This document shows positions 8,746 to 16,627 of a DNA stretch of 64,000 nucleotides, one piece after another. Both the position numbers and the translations under genes were made by a program. The stretch comes from Acidobacteriota bacterium. GTDB lineage: Bacteria; Acidobacteriota; Terriglobia; Terriglobales; Acidobacteriaceae. Where the stretch lies: assembly GCA_018268895.1 (NCBI GenBank), contig JAFDVP010000007.1, positions 434,001-498,000 of the forward strand, in the 5' to 3' direction. How positions within the stretch are numbered: position 1 is the stretch's first letter; each line of letters opens with the position of its first letter. Under the pieces are notes generated by a model. The model made no database searches. It saw only the letters and a program-made list of their open reading frames with translations, and was not told the DNA's origin.

Positions 8746-9201
8746 ATGCGCTTATTCGGCAGGTGCGTATCCAACTGGTGGCTGCTTCTGTGGGTTCCGG
8801 TCTTGCTGCTGCTTTGGTTCTTCGCGAGGAACCGCTCATACGATCCACCGTCGCAGAAGAATATGGCCGGCAGGTACGTCGTGTCGGAGCGGCATGGCCA
8901 TGTCGTCAAAGACGCCGCCAATGCCGTACTTGAGCTGAAGAGCGATGGGTCGATGCGCGTTGGCGATCTGCCCGTCCACTCAACGACGGGCACATGCACT
9001 CTTTCCGGAACCGGAAGCTGGAGCGGCCCCGATGAAGACTGGGCTATCGATCTCATCGTTACTTCCGACGGAACAACAGGTTCATGCTCATCGGGCCGGT
9101 TCGGGTCTCTGGAGGTTACTGGACGTTCCAGACCGCATGAGCTTCATTGGGTTCAGGGGGTTCCTGACTCACAAACGAACATTTGGCTGATGCAGCGCTG
9201 A
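8746..9201 (+). CDS. Membrane-anchored small protein on the opposite strand within the cassette
   Basis: This is a 151-aa protein (MRLFGRCVSNWW...) with one N-terminal membrane segment (about residues 10-27, LLLWVPVLLLLWFFA). A soluble domain with cysteines at about 95 and 115 (GTCTLSGTG, GSCSSGRFG) follows. It is transcribed against the rest of the cassette. Its last 33 bases overlap the end of the protease-like gene. There is no strong ribosome site. It resembles a lysogenic-conversion 'moron' gene in placement. Its function is unknown. Confidence 0.55.
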   Translation: MRLFGRCVSNWWLLLWVPVLLLLWFFARNRSYDPPSQKNMAGRYVVSERHGHVVKDAANAVLELKSDGSMRVGDLPVHSTTGTCTLSGTGSWSGPDEDWAIDLIVTSDGTTGSCSSGRFGSLEVTGRSRPHELHWVQGVPDSQTNIWLMQR

Positions 9202-9780
9202 TCGTTGCGCAGGGCTGCCTTTGCGACGACCTGCGTGGCTGCGGGTGAGCGTGAAGCTGGTGCGGCGGTAGGCGGCCTTGTCGCGCAGCAGGATGGCAGC
9301 CCCGGTGAAGGTGGCCTGGGTGAGCGTCCAGATGGACGCTCGCATATCGGCGACGTGCGCGTCGGCGAGCTCGTAGCTCATTCCCATGCGTGTCGTGGAG
9401 GACTGAATCTTGTCTTCCATCTCGGGGAAGTCGCGGGCGTAGAGATAGCCTGCGACCTCGATGCGGTTGTCGACGATCTCAGCGGAGGTGATGATGCCGC
9501 ACTTCTGGCGCGCGTCGTGGCCGTCCCACCCGGCCTTGTAGTCGACCGCCATGCCGAGCAGCGATGGCAGCGCAGCTTCGGCAGCGGCGCGGGTGAGGAT
9601 GACGCGGTGGCCGCGTGAGCCGTTGGGGGCCTTGTCGCTGGGAGTGTCGACGAGGGTGAGGACACCTTCAAAGGGCAGGCGGTTGGGGTGGCCGTGGACG
9701 ACGGGGAACTCGACGGCCATCGCGTGAAGCTCCATAGGGGCGGCGGTTGTGGTGCAGCGATGGCGCGGTGTCTGGTGCAT
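9169..9780 (-). CDS. Prohead-protease-like protein
   Basis: I start this 203-aa protein at ATG 9780 (MHQTPRHRC...) because GGAGGAAACCC precedes it; the upstream open frame is repeat DNA. The core has the pattern of HK97-type head-maturation proteases: FEGVLTLVDTPSDKAPNG, GMAVDYKAGWDGHDARQKCGII, then IEVAGYLYARDFPE and RMGMSYELADAHV. His and Ser residues at the expected positions cannot be confirmed without alignment, so activity is uncertain. It lies upstream of the capsid gene. The usual portal and terminase genes do not precede it. The region just upstream is repeat DNA instead. Confidence 0.55.
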   Translation of the reverse strand: MHQTPRHRCTTTAAPMELHAMAVEFPVVHGHPNRLPFEGVLTLVDTPSDKAPNGSRGHRVILTRAAAEAALPSLLGMAVDYKAGWDGHDARQKCGIITSAEIVDNRIEVAGYLYARDFPEMEDKIQSSTTRMGMSYELADAHVADMRASIWTLTQATFTGAAILLRDKAAYRRTSFTLTRSHAGRRKGSPAQRSALHQPNVRL

Positions 9781-9856
9781 GGGTTTCCTCCGGTCGGTGG
9801 TTTGGTTGTGTGTGTCTTGATCTCGGCGGCTGAAGACGCTCCCATTCCCACTTTTT

Positions 9857-10010
9857 GTCATCCTGAGCGGAGCGGCCTGGCCGCGAAGTCGAAGGACCTG
9901 CATTTTTTTGTGCCCATGGATTCTTTCCGAAGGGAGAGCGAAAATGCAGGTCCCTTCCGACAAGCTCAGGGCAGGCTCTTCGACTACGCTGCGCTTCGCT
10001 CAGGATGACA
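9857..10010. repeat. Family-A palindromic repeat with a longer spacer
   Basis: The left arm GTCATCCTGAGCGGAGCG...GAAGGACCTGCAT and the right arm ATGCAGGTCC...CTCAGGATGACA are present. The right arm has an extra insertion (CCGACAAGCTCAGGGCAGG). Confidence 0.8.
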
Positions 10011-10049
10011 AATTATGGTGTTGGTGAATGGCGCGCAGACATCCTGCAA

Positions 10050-10094
10050 ACCCACATCTGACGCGATGAAGCTGCGCCAGATATGGGGCACCCG
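10050..10094 (+). repeat. Family-B palindromic repeat (diverged)
   Basis: CCCACATCTG-acgcgatgaagctgcgc-CAGATATGGGGCACCCG; the hairpin arms pair with one mismatch. Confidence 0.65.
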
Positions 10095-10134
10095 ATTTTG
10101 TGATGATGCGAGCGTTTGCGGGCTTAAAGCAGAA

Positions 10135-10163
10135 CGGGAGAGCAGCCCATTGGCGCTCTCCCG
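10135..10163 (-). terminator. Hairpin, probable terminator after the sigma-like gene
   Basis: CGGGAGAGC and GCTCTCCCG form a perfect 9-bp stem with an 11-base loop. On the minus strand it lies about 75 bases beyond the stop at 10239 and is followed by TTCTGCTTT. The T-run is weak. Confidence 0.5.
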
Positions 10164-10238
10164 TCTCATTTCTCGATTACCTTTCCAGAATAGCAAGCGG
10201 CGCGAAACTAATCGGCACTTTTCAAGACAGAAATAACT

Positions 10239-10769
10239 TCAAGCATTGCAAGACGATACAGGCCATTTCCGGTTTTCCACATCTTGACAGCATTTCAGGG
10301 GCTTCAGCGGTTCCATCAGTCTGCGATCGAGAAACAGTTGGGTAAGAACGTCGAGCGTCCTTTCGTAGCGGCGCACGACGCTGCGGATGGGGAGGTCGAT
10401 CATCAACGCGACTTCAAGCTGCGTGTACTGCTGAATGGCGATGCGGTTGATGAGGAAGACCTCGGTGCGGTCGAGCAGATCGAGACAGCGCGAGACGTCG
10501 AGAACGAAGTTGACGGCGTCGTCGAAGCACTCGACCTTGTAGTGGGTGACGTGGCCGCGAAACATCTCGCGTCCGAGGAGCGAAGGCGCGCGGCCCGACT
10601 CCATCGAGAGCTTGAGGTAACGCCGGAGAAGCGCCTCGGTGTACTTGCGGTAGAAGGCAAACTCGGGGACGACGGGCTTGACCTTCTTCGGTTTCAACTT
10701 CTTCTTCGGTTTACGACTGGGAGCGGCAGTGGCCCAGACGACGGGGAGGATGGCAAGAGCTGCACTCAT
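10239..10769 (-). CDS. Sigma-70 region-4-like HTH protein, possible cassette regulator
   Basis: This 176-aa protein starts at ATG 10769, with AGGAGGT seven bases upstream. A lysine/proline-rich linker (PSRKPKKKLKPKKVKP) is followed by a helical domain. From about residue 115 comes a region that reads like sigma region 4 or ArpU-type late regulators (LDRTEVFLINRIAIQQYTQLEVALM, then LPIRSVVRRYERTLDVL): a helix-turn-helix in which YTQLEVALMIDLPIRSVVRRY would be the DNA-reading unit. Its ATG overlaps the stop of the zinc-ribbon gene (ATGA). It heads the cassette, so control of the structural genes is a reasonable but unproven inference. Confidence 0.6.
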   Translation of the reverse strand: MSAALAILPVVWATAAPSRKPKKKLKPKKVKPVVPEFAFYRKYTEALLRRYLKLSMESGRAPSLLGREMFRGHVTHYKVECFDDAVNFVLDVSRCLDLLDRTEVFLINRIAIQQYTQLEVALMIDLPIRSVVRRYERTLDVLTQLFLDRRLMEPLKPLKCCQDVENRKWPVSSCNA

Positions 10770-11005
10770 CGCGCACCTCCTGCAGGTGCTGCGGTCTGAC
10801 GGCAGTGTGCGGCGCGCGCAAGCCGTGGCCTGCGTCCGCCCGCATGCCTGCCGCGGGGAGCGGGAAAGTCGACCAGCCGGGCGATGCACTGCCGGCAGTA
10901 GACGCCTTCGGTGGTCAAGCCGACGGCGGTTTGTCTGCGGAGCCATAATGTGCCGCAGCCTTCACATACCTTCAGGTCCAATCGAAAATAGTTCATGTCC
11001 GTCAT
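10766..11005 (-). CDS. Zinc-ribbon small protein
   Basis: This is a 79-aa protein (MTDMNYFRLDLKVCEGCG...). The frame stays open further upstream, but the family-like start is here; a second ATG lies three codons in. Two CxxC pairs (CEGC at about residue 14 and CRQC at about residue 36) make a zinc ribbon. The tail is Arg/Ala/Pro-rich. It overlaps the next gene by ATGA, so the two are an operon. No clear ribosome site is visible, and the start is uncertain. Confidence 0.55.
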   Translation of the reverse strand: MTDMNYFRLDLKVCEGCGTLWLRRQTAVGLTTEGVYCRQCIARLVDFPAPRGRHAGGRRPRLARAAHCRQTAAPAGGAR

Positions 11006-11315
11006 TGGGAGGCCCAGTTTCTCCCGGCGAGTCTCGATGGTCAGCGGTCGGAACGACTCGTGCCGGGTGGTGAGGGAGCGCTTCCGCCTGCGCGCTCCTG
11101 AATGGGGAAACGTTCGCACGGCGGTCAGTGCCCGGTTGTGGTTTTCTGCGTGTCTGGCGAGACCCTTTGGGATAAAGTCAACTGCACCCCTCCACACCTC
11201 TGCCGGAGACCGGGAGCCGTTCCGCGGCGCCGGGAAGTCCTTTGCGCCGCAGAACGGGGTGTCTCCGCAGAGAAACGTTGGAAGGAAGTGTCACGGTTAT
11301 AGCTTTCAACAAATA

Positions 11316-11338
11316 TCCTGTCAACAGGAAGATTTCCT
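11316..11338. promoter_or_regulatory. Overlapping inverted repeats, possible operator
   Basis: TCCTG-tcaa-CAGGA (11316-11329) overlaps AGGAA-gat-TTCCT (11326-11338). Both lie upstream of the repressor promoter, in the AT-rich divergent region. Binding by the adjacent XRE protein is an inference. Confidence 0.4.
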
Positions 11339-11393
11339 CAGTCAAATTTGTGAGGTATATCCAGCTTTTTCAGGAGTTTTCGCATCATATTTA

Positions 11394-11422
11394 TTGCAAA
11401 TAGATAATTATTCGCCTAATAT
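11394..11422 (+). promoter_or_regulatory. Sigma-70-type promoter of the repressor gene
   Basis: TTGCAA (11394-11399), a 17-base spacer and TAATAT (11417-11422). The RBS AGGAG at 11454-11458 lies nine bases before the ATG at 11468. Confidence 0.6.
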
Positions 11423-11467
11423 TCGTCTTGCATAAAGCATATACGGACAAGCAAGGAGCTTAAAACA

Positions 11468-12184
11468 ATGAACTTTCAGGACCTTCACGAGCTTCTTCGA
11501 TCGGAACTGGTGCGGCGTATCGAGCGCGGCGTGGTGACGCAAAGCCGCCTGGCGCAGAAGGCCGGGTTTCAGCAGGCGCATGTCTCGAACTTCTTAAATC
11601 GCAAGCGCGCGCTCTCGCTCGACGGTCTCGACAAGGTGATGGAGGCGCAGAACCTGACGATCGAGCAGATCCTTCCGCTGGACCTGGCTGCGGCGGGGGC
11701 GCCGGAGGAGGTGGCCGCGGAAGATCTGGTGGAGGATGTTCCGATCGTCTCGCCGTCGGCGGCGATCGACGACTCGCAGATTGCCTCCAGCGAGGTGATT
11801 GAGACGGTGCCGGTAATCGCGGCGCGGCTCAGGGAGAATCGCGTGAAGCCCGCTCTCCGGCGAACGCAGTGGGAGAGGTTCGTCGCGGTGCGGGTGGATG
11901 CGCAGCAGGCCGCGGCGATGGCTCCCGTGCTTGCCACCGGTGCCTTAGCCGTTATCGACCGGCACTGGAACTCGCTTGCGCCTTACCGCGCCAACCAGCC
12001 GAATATCTATGCGGTGCGGTCGGGGTCGATGCTGCTGCTACGGTATGTGGACTTCGACGAGCGGCACCTGATCCTGCGGCCGTTTCTCAGGGAGTTTCCG
12101 GTGCAGTTGATCGGGCTGAGGGAGGGGGAGAGTCCCGCGGACTATGTGGTCGGGCGGGTTTGTCTGGTGGTGGCGGAGGTTTGA
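11468..12184 (+). CDS. XRE-family repressor with S24-like C-terminal domain lacking the catalytic dyad
   Basis: This is a 238-aa protein. Residues about 17-62 form an XRE helix-turn-helix (TQSRLAQKAGFQQAHVSNFLN). A variable acidic linker follows. From about 135 there is a LexA/CI-like beta domain (VAVRVDAQQAAAMAPVLATGALAVID, YAVRSGSMLLLRYV, and VVGRVCLVVAEV at the end). In S24 proteases the Ser lies just before the Met of 'SMxP..xxG'. Here that residue is Ala (AAMAP), and the Lys position falls on Leu/Arg (LLLRY). Autocleavage therefore looks impossible, while the fold is kept. The gene diverges from the cassette and has its own promoter. Confidence 0.75.
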   Translation: MNFQDLHELLRSELVRRIERGVVTQSRLAQKAGFQQAHVSNFLNRKRALSLDGLDKVMEAQNLTIEQILPLDLAAAGAPEEVAAEDLVEDVPIVSPSAAIDDSQIASSEVIETVPVIAARLRENRVKPALRRTQWERFVAVRVDAQQAAAMAPVLATGALAVIDRHWNSLAPYRANQPNIYAVRSGSMLLLRYVDFDERHLILRPFLREFPVQLIGLREGESPADYVVGRVCLVVAEV

Positions 12185-12222
12185 GGTATTGAAGATTGCA
12201 TCACGTTGAAGCAGATGCCTTG

Positions 12223-12247
12223 TTAAGGGCACGACTGAAGCCCTTAA
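12223..12247. terminator. Hairpin between convergent repressor and coaBC genes
   Basis: TTAAGGGC-acgactgaa-GCCCTTAA, a perfect 8-bp stem. It lies between two genes that converge. There is no T-run, so it may be a family-C repeat rather than a true terminator. Confidence 0.4.
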
Positions 12248-12250
12248 GCG

Positions 12251-12303
12251 AGGCGGTTCGAGCATTCCACTCATCCGATGAAGACCGCATGAATGGGGTA
12301 CCC
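12251..12303 (+). repeat. Family-B repeat (diverged)
   Basis: GGCGGTTCGAGC...CACTCATCCGATGAAGACCGCATGAATGGGGTACCC; the inner hairpin is weak but the GGGGTACCC-type tail is conserved. Confidence 0.6.
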
Positions 12304-12329
12304 AATTTTGTTGCGGAACGACAAAACCG

Positions 12330-13586
12330 CTAGCGAGTGGAGAGGTGCTGGCGGCTTGCGAGGCGGAGATGTGTGACCTCGTCCAGAATCCGCGCGGCCA
12401 TCTGCGCCTTCGTGCTCTCCGGTAGCTCGACCGCTGCCTCCGGTGTGAGGAAGGCCCCGGCGTTGCGGTCGGAGTCGAAGCCGGTCGTAGTGCCGGAGAC
12501 ATCGTTGACCACCAGTGCGTCGACTCCCTTGCGGGCCAGCTTCGCGCGGCCGTTGGCCAGCACGTCTTCTGTCTCGGCGGCGAAGCCGATGACGAGCGCG
12601 CCGGGCTTGCGCCGCTCGACCAGCTCGTGGAGGATGTCGGCGGTGGGCTCGAGCTTCAGCGTGCGTGCGCCGTTGCGCTTCAGCTTCTGCGGAGCGACCT
12701 CGGCCACGCGATAGTCGCTGACTGCGGCGGCCATGATGACGATGCTCGCCTCGGGCAGGTGCTGCAAGGTGGCGGCGCGCATCTCTTCGGCGGTGGTGAC
12801 GGAGACGACCTTACAGGCCTCTGGCGCCGCGAGCGATGTCGGAGCGCTGACGACGATGACGCGCGCCCCACGCCGCGCGGCGTCGGCGGCGAGGGCGAAG
12901 CCCATCTTTCCGCTGGAGCGGTTGCCGATGAAGCGTACTGGGTCGATTGGCTCGCGGGTTCCGCCCGCGGTGACGAGGACGGTCTCTCCCGCGAGATCGT
13001 TTGCAGCGGTGTGCGACGGCGCGTTCGAGAGCGCTTCAGCGACAGCGGCGACGATGATGGACTCTTCGGCGAGACGTCCGCCGCCCACCATGCCGCAGGC
13101 AAGATAACCCGAGCCGGGCTCGACGATGCGGACCCCGCGCGCGCGAAGCGTGGCGAGGTTGAACTGCACCGCCGGATGCTGCCACATCACCACGTTCATC
13201 GCCGGAGCGACGATGACCGGCGCGTTGGTGGCGAGGTACATCGTCGAGAGAAAGTCGTCGGCGATGCCGTTGGCGAACTTCGCGAGGATGTCGGCTGTGG
13301 CGGGAACGACGATGAGCGCGGCGGTGGTCTGCGCTTCGTTGATGTGTTCGATTCCTGAAAGGTCTCCGCCGGATGCTCCGGCGTCCTCTCCCCAGAGCGA
13401 AGTAATGACCTTGTGGCCCGTAATGGCGGAGAAGGTGAGCGGGCGGACGAACTCCTCGGCGGCGCGCGTCATGACGACGTGCGGGTCGAAGCCCGCATCC
13501 TGAAGCTGGCGCACGACTTCGACCGCCTTATAGGCGGCGATGCCTCCGGTGACGGCGACGGCGACTTTGACCTTCTCGGCGCTCAT
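12330..13586 (-). CDS. coaBC: Phosphopantothenoylcysteine decarboxylase / phosphopantothenate-cysteine ligase
   Basis: This 418-aa protein covers both steps of coenzyme A synthesis, from 4'-phosphopantothenate plus cysteine to 4'-phosphopantetheine, in the cytosol. The N-terminal FMN flavoprotein half shows VTGGIAAYKAVE near residue 12, the decarboxylase His in IEHINEA near 80, PAMNVVMW, and the active-site Cys in GSGYLACGMVGGGRL. The C-terminal ligase half begins near 200 (VLVTAGGTREPIDPVRFIGNRSSGKMG) and has the PQKLKRNG substrate loop and VVNDVSG. Length and order match the usual bifunctional enzyme. It converges on the repressor gene across a repeat-rich gap. Confidence 0.95.
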   Translation of the reverse strand: MSAEKVKVAVAVTGGIAAYKAVEVVRQLQDAGFDPHVVMTRAAEEFVRPLTFSAITGHKVITSLWGEDAGASGGDLSGIEHINEAQTTAALIVVPATADILAKFANGIADDFLSTMYLATNAPVIVAPAMNVVMWQHPAVQFNLATLRARGVRIVEPGSGYLACGMVGGGRLAEESIIVAAVAEALSNAPSHTAANDLAGETVLVTAGGTREPIDPVRFIGNRSSGKMGFALAADAARRGARVIVVSAPTSLAAPEACKVVSVTTAEEMRAATLQHLPEASIVIMAAAVSDYRVAEVAPQKLKRNGARTLKLEPTADILHELVERRKPGALVIGFAAETEDVLANGRAKLARKGVDALVVNDVSGTTTGFDSDRNAGAFLTPEAAVELPESTKAQMAARILDEVTHLRLASRQHLSTR

Positions 13587-13707
13587 GCTCCTGCCCCCAT
13601 CTATATATAACGCTTTTCCGGGCTAGAGGGCGTGGCTATCTAATCCGTGCAGGGGGACCGCGCGTTGTCACCACGCAAGGAATTTGAAACAAAGGGCTTA
13701 TGGACCA

Positions 13708-15132
13708 TCACTTCATTCTGGCAAGCATCAGTTGGTCCAGCTTTCCGTCCTTTGTGACGTAGCCGCTCATGCGCAGCACCTGCCCGGAGTTTCCGGTTGC
13801 CTTGTAGGCGAAGCCGTACATGCCTCCGCGCTCGTGGCGGTGCAGGGGTTCGAGCGCGGTGATCTCGCCGAATGGTTTGAGGCTGTCGCGGTAGTCCGCG
13901 AGCACCTGCGGGGTGAACATGTAGAGGAGGTTGGGCGCGATAAGCGCGGGGTCCAGCTTGCCAGCCTCGATCTGGGAGACGGTTTTTTTGAGGAGGTCTT
14001 CGAGGGCGGAGTCGTGGGCCACCGCGGCGCCTGGCCGGGGGGCGAAGATAATTTTTTCGATCGCTGCGACCAGCGCCGCATAGGCGGTGTCGCAGTTGGT
14101 GAGGACCGCGATCGCGCTGCCGGAATCCGGATAGAGCTGGTTGAGGGAGGTAAAGCCGCTCAGCCCGCCCGAGTGCTCGATGACGCGGCGGCCGTTCTTC
14201 GACTCAAGAAAAAATCCCATGCCGTACCCCGAGCCTGAGCCATCGGGTAGCGCCACCTCCGACTGGAGCACCTGCCAGCTTGACGGCTTCAGGATGAGCT
14301 GCCGGTGCATCACGGCGGTGTCCCACTTCATCAGCTGGGCGATGGGCATTGCCAACTGGCCCGCGCCGGAGAGCGTTCCCTGGGCCTCGCCCTGCACCTG
14401 CCGGGGCGGTCCGAAGCCGAAGCGCTGGTATCCCGCGGGCAACGACGGCCGCTCGGCGTCGAGATTCACGACGCCGGTCAGCCCTGCCGGCCGCAGAACG
14501 TTCTCTTCGAGGAAATGGAAGAAGGGCTCGCCGGATGCCTTTTGTACGATCAGTCCAGCCAGCACGTAGTTGGTGTTGCTGTACTGCCACTGGGTTCCGG
14601 GAGCGAAGTTCAGGGGATGGCTGGTCCAGCGCTTGACGAGGGCGTAGCTGTCGGTGGGCTGAGCCAGCTCGGGGAGAAGGTAGTCCTCGGTGTAGTAGTC
14701 TTCGTAGCCGCTGACCTGGTTGAGCAGATTGCGCAGGGTGATCTCGCTGGAGTGCGCCAGCTCCGGAAACCAGGTACTGACGGGGTCGTCGAGCTTGAGC
14801 TTGCCGCGCTCGACCAGGAGCATGACGGCGACCGCGGTGAACTGCTTCGAGATCGAGCCGATGCCGTAGGGCATCTCGGGCGTGGCTGCGACAGCGTGCT
14901 TTCCGGCGGAGGCGATTCGGGCATCGCCGAAGGCGGCCGTGTAGACGACCTTGCCCTCCTGGACGATGCCGACCTCGGCGCTGGGCGTCCCCGTCTCGGC
15001 CAGCACGCCTTTGATCGCGCCGGCAAGCTGGGCCTGGGTCTCGGCAGGCAGCGAGGTCTGCTGGGCAACAAGAGCACATGGCGAGCAGAGCAGGACGAAA
15101 CCGGCGCAGAGGCGAAGTCGCTGAGAAAGCAT
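13708..15132 (-). CDS. Exported serine beta-lactamase-family hydrolase
   Basis: This 474-aa protein has a signal peptide (MLSQRLRLCAGFVLLCSPCALVAQ). It carries the class C/DD-peptidase-fold motifs: SxxK in GSISKQFTAVAV (about residue 96), YSNTNY (about 188) as the YxN element, and HSGG (about 320) in place of KTG. A C-terminal region of about 110 residues follows the catalytic domain and may be a small accessory domain. The fold serves esterases, D-aminopeptidases and D,D-carboxypeptidases, so substrate cannot be stated. It stands alone, 62 bp from a small secreted protein gene. Confidence 0.8.
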   Translation of the reverse strand: MLSQRLRLCAGFVLLCSPCALVAQQTSLPAETQAQLAGAIKGVLAETGTPSAEVGIVQEGKVVYTAAFGDARIASAGKHAVAATPEMPYGIGSISKQFTAVAVMLLVERGKLKLDDPVSTWFPELAHSSEITLRNLLNQVSGYEDYYTEDYLLPELAQPTDSYALVKRWTSHPLNFAPGTQWQYSNTNYVLAGLIVQKASGEPFFHFLEENVLRPAGLTGVVNLDAERPSLPAGYQRFGFGPPRQVQGEAQGTLSGAGQLAMPIAQLMKWDTAVMHRQLILKPSSWQVLQSEVALPDGSGSGYGMGFFLESKNGRRVIEHSGGLSGFTSLNQLYPDSGSAIAVLTNCDTAYAALVAAIEKIIFAPRPGAAVAHDSALEDLLKKTVSQIEAGKLDPALIAPNLLYMFTPQVLADYRDSLKPFGEITALEPLHRHERGGMYGFAYKATGNSGQVLRMSGYVTKDGKLDQLMLARMK

Positions 15133-15194
15133 ATCGAAGGTTATACCTTCAGGGAGAAGGGCGGCGCTACTGCTGCAATGTGGCGCCGGGCGGT

Positions 15195-15494
15195 CTAGTT
15201 TTTGGACTGGCTGCGAGAGCTGTGTGTGCTGGAGGCGGGCTTGGGGTCGAGGTTCAGGTACGGATTTGAGGTGCTGGGCGCCAGCGGGTCGGCCTGCGCG
15301 GGCTTATTGGCGGTCGTGGAGGTAGATGCCTTGAGTGCGCTGGTGAAAGGGTCCGGCGTGGCGAAGGGATTTACGGCGGAGTAGGTGGCGCGCTGCGGGC
15401 GGTGCTTCTTTGTCTTCGCGCCGGGACCGGAGGCCAGAGCGGTGAGGGAGAGGGCAGCCAGCGACAGAGCGGTAAAAACGGGGAGACGGTACAT
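15195..15494 (-). CDS. Small secreted low-complexity protein
   Basis: This is a 99-aa protein with a signal peptide (MYRLPVFTALSLAALSLTALAS). The mature part is Ser/Thr/Pro/Lys-rich without recognisable domains. It lies on the same strand as the beta-lactamase-family gene. I do not recognise a family, and it could be an extension of a non-coding stretch. Confidence 0.45.
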   Translation of the reverse strand: MYRLPVFTALSLAALSLTALASGPGAKTKKHRPQRATYSAVNPFATPDPFTSALKASTSTTANKPAQADPLAPSTSNPYLNLDPKPASSTHSSRSQSKN

Positions 15495-15642
15495 AGGGGC
15501 CTTGGGGAGCAGCGGAGCGACGGCTCTACTTTACCGCGTTGCGGCTGGCGGTGCGAACGTTTTGTGACAAAAACGGAGGGAGCAGGTGTTTAGTTCTGGT
15601 GTACCGCGACTTGCGGTGCGTGCAGGTCCAGATGATGCTCTG

Positions 15643-15689
15643 CGCGAATGCCCACTCATGCGATGAAGCCGCATGAATGGGGCACCCGG
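15643..15689 (+). repeat. Family-B repeat (diverged)
   Basis: GCGCGAATGCCCACTCATGCGATGAAGCCGCATGAATGGGGCACCCGG; the inner stem is CCCACTCATGCG / CGCATGAATGGGG with imperfect pairing. Confidence 0.6.
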
Positions 15690-15711
15690 TGTTGTGTCTG
15701 CCCTGGTGTGT

Positions 15712-16578
15712 CTAGACTTTGAGGCTCTTGAGGTAGGGCACGCTGGGCGGCATCAGTGTGGGATCTTCCTCTAACTCGACGAAGTAGTTCTGGATGCCGC
15801 CGACTTTGGCGGCGGCGAAGACGGCCTTCCAGTCGACGACGCCCTTGCCCAGCGGGACCTGGCGGAAGCCGGATTTGGTGGAGGCGTCCTTCACCCAGTC
15901 CTGGCAGTGCATGGAGAGGAAGCGGCCGGCGTACTTGTGGAAGTAAGCGACCGGGTCGTAGCCCACCTGTAGGCTGGAGACCTGGAACTGGAGCTTCGTG
16001 GTTGCGGGATTCAGCTCGGCGATCATCATGTCGTACACCGGCTTGCCGTCGATGCGTGCGGAGACAAAGCCCTCGTTGTGCAGCAGCGCGGTGATGCCTG
16101 CGGCGTGGGCCTTCTCTGCGAAGACGTTGAAGGGCTCGACGTAGCGTTTGACGTCGTCGGCAGTCTCGGTGCCCTTGTAGTTGAAGGGGCCGAGTGCGGC
16201 GACGGCCATCTGCGTCATGCCGAAGTCGTGGGCGTAGGCGATGCTCTCGTCGGCTTTTTCGAAGAGCTCCTTCGGCGCCCAGTGGGCGGAGATGCAGGTG
16301 ATGCCCCAGTCGTGGAGCATGTTGCGCAGCTCCTGCGGCTTGTACTGCTGGAGGCCGTTGAAGTCCTTGTAGCCGTAGGGCGAACAGAGCTCGATGTTGG
16401 TGAAGCCGGCGGCGCTGAGCGACTTCATGGTTCCGGGAAAGTCAGTGGCGATCTGCTTGCGCACGGGATAGGTCTGGCAGCCGATGGGCAGGCCGAGAGG
16501 GTCGGCGAAGAGGCTGCGCGAGCGAGCTGCGGCAAGGGCAGCCGTGCCGGTTTGAAGGAAGGTCCTGCGGTTCATCAT
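15712..16578 (-). CDS. Exported sugar phosphate isomerase/epimerase-family protein
   Basis: This 288-aa protein begins MMNRRTFLQTGTAALAA, a twin-arginine signal. It belongs to the xylose-isomerase-like TIM-barrel family: LPIGCQTYPVRKQI near the start, GFTNIELCSPYGY, WGITCISAHW, a conserved HNEG and FLSMHCQDW, and a C-terminal YFVELEEDP. The His/Glu/Asp set fits metal-dependent isomerases. Such Tat-exported members are common in Acidobacteriota and Planctomycetes. Substrate is unknown. Confidence 0.8.
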   Translation of the reverse strand: MMNRRTFLQTGTAALAAARSRSLFADPLGLPIGCQTYPVRKQIATDFPGTMKSLSAAGFTNIELCSPYGYKDFNGLQQYKPQELRNMLHDWGITCISAHWAPKELFEKADESIAYAHDFGMTQMAVAALGPFNYKGTETADDVKRYVEPFNVFAEKAHAAGITALLHNEGFVSARIDGKPVYDMMIAELNPATTKLQFQVSSLQVGYDPVAYFHKYAGRFLSMHCQDWVKDASTKSGFRQVPLGKGVVDWKAVFAAAKVGGIQNYFVELEEDPTLMPPSVPYLKSLKV

Positions 16579-16627
16579 GGGGTCGTGATCTCCAAAGGAA
16601 GGTCAGATAAGCATAGAGGAATTGCGG

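Larger units (their letters stand above)
9781..10238. other. Gap where portal/terminase genes would be expected; repeat-filled
   Basis: It holds a family-A repeat (9857-10010), a family-B repeat (10050-10094) and a hairpin (10135-10163). No coding region is supported. Confidence 0.6.
11006..11467. other. Divergent intergenic region between the phage cassette and the repressor gene
   Basis: The left half is GC-rich with no supported gene. The right half (from about 11295) is AT-rich and carries the operator-like inverted repeats and the promoter listed separately. Confidence 0.6.
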
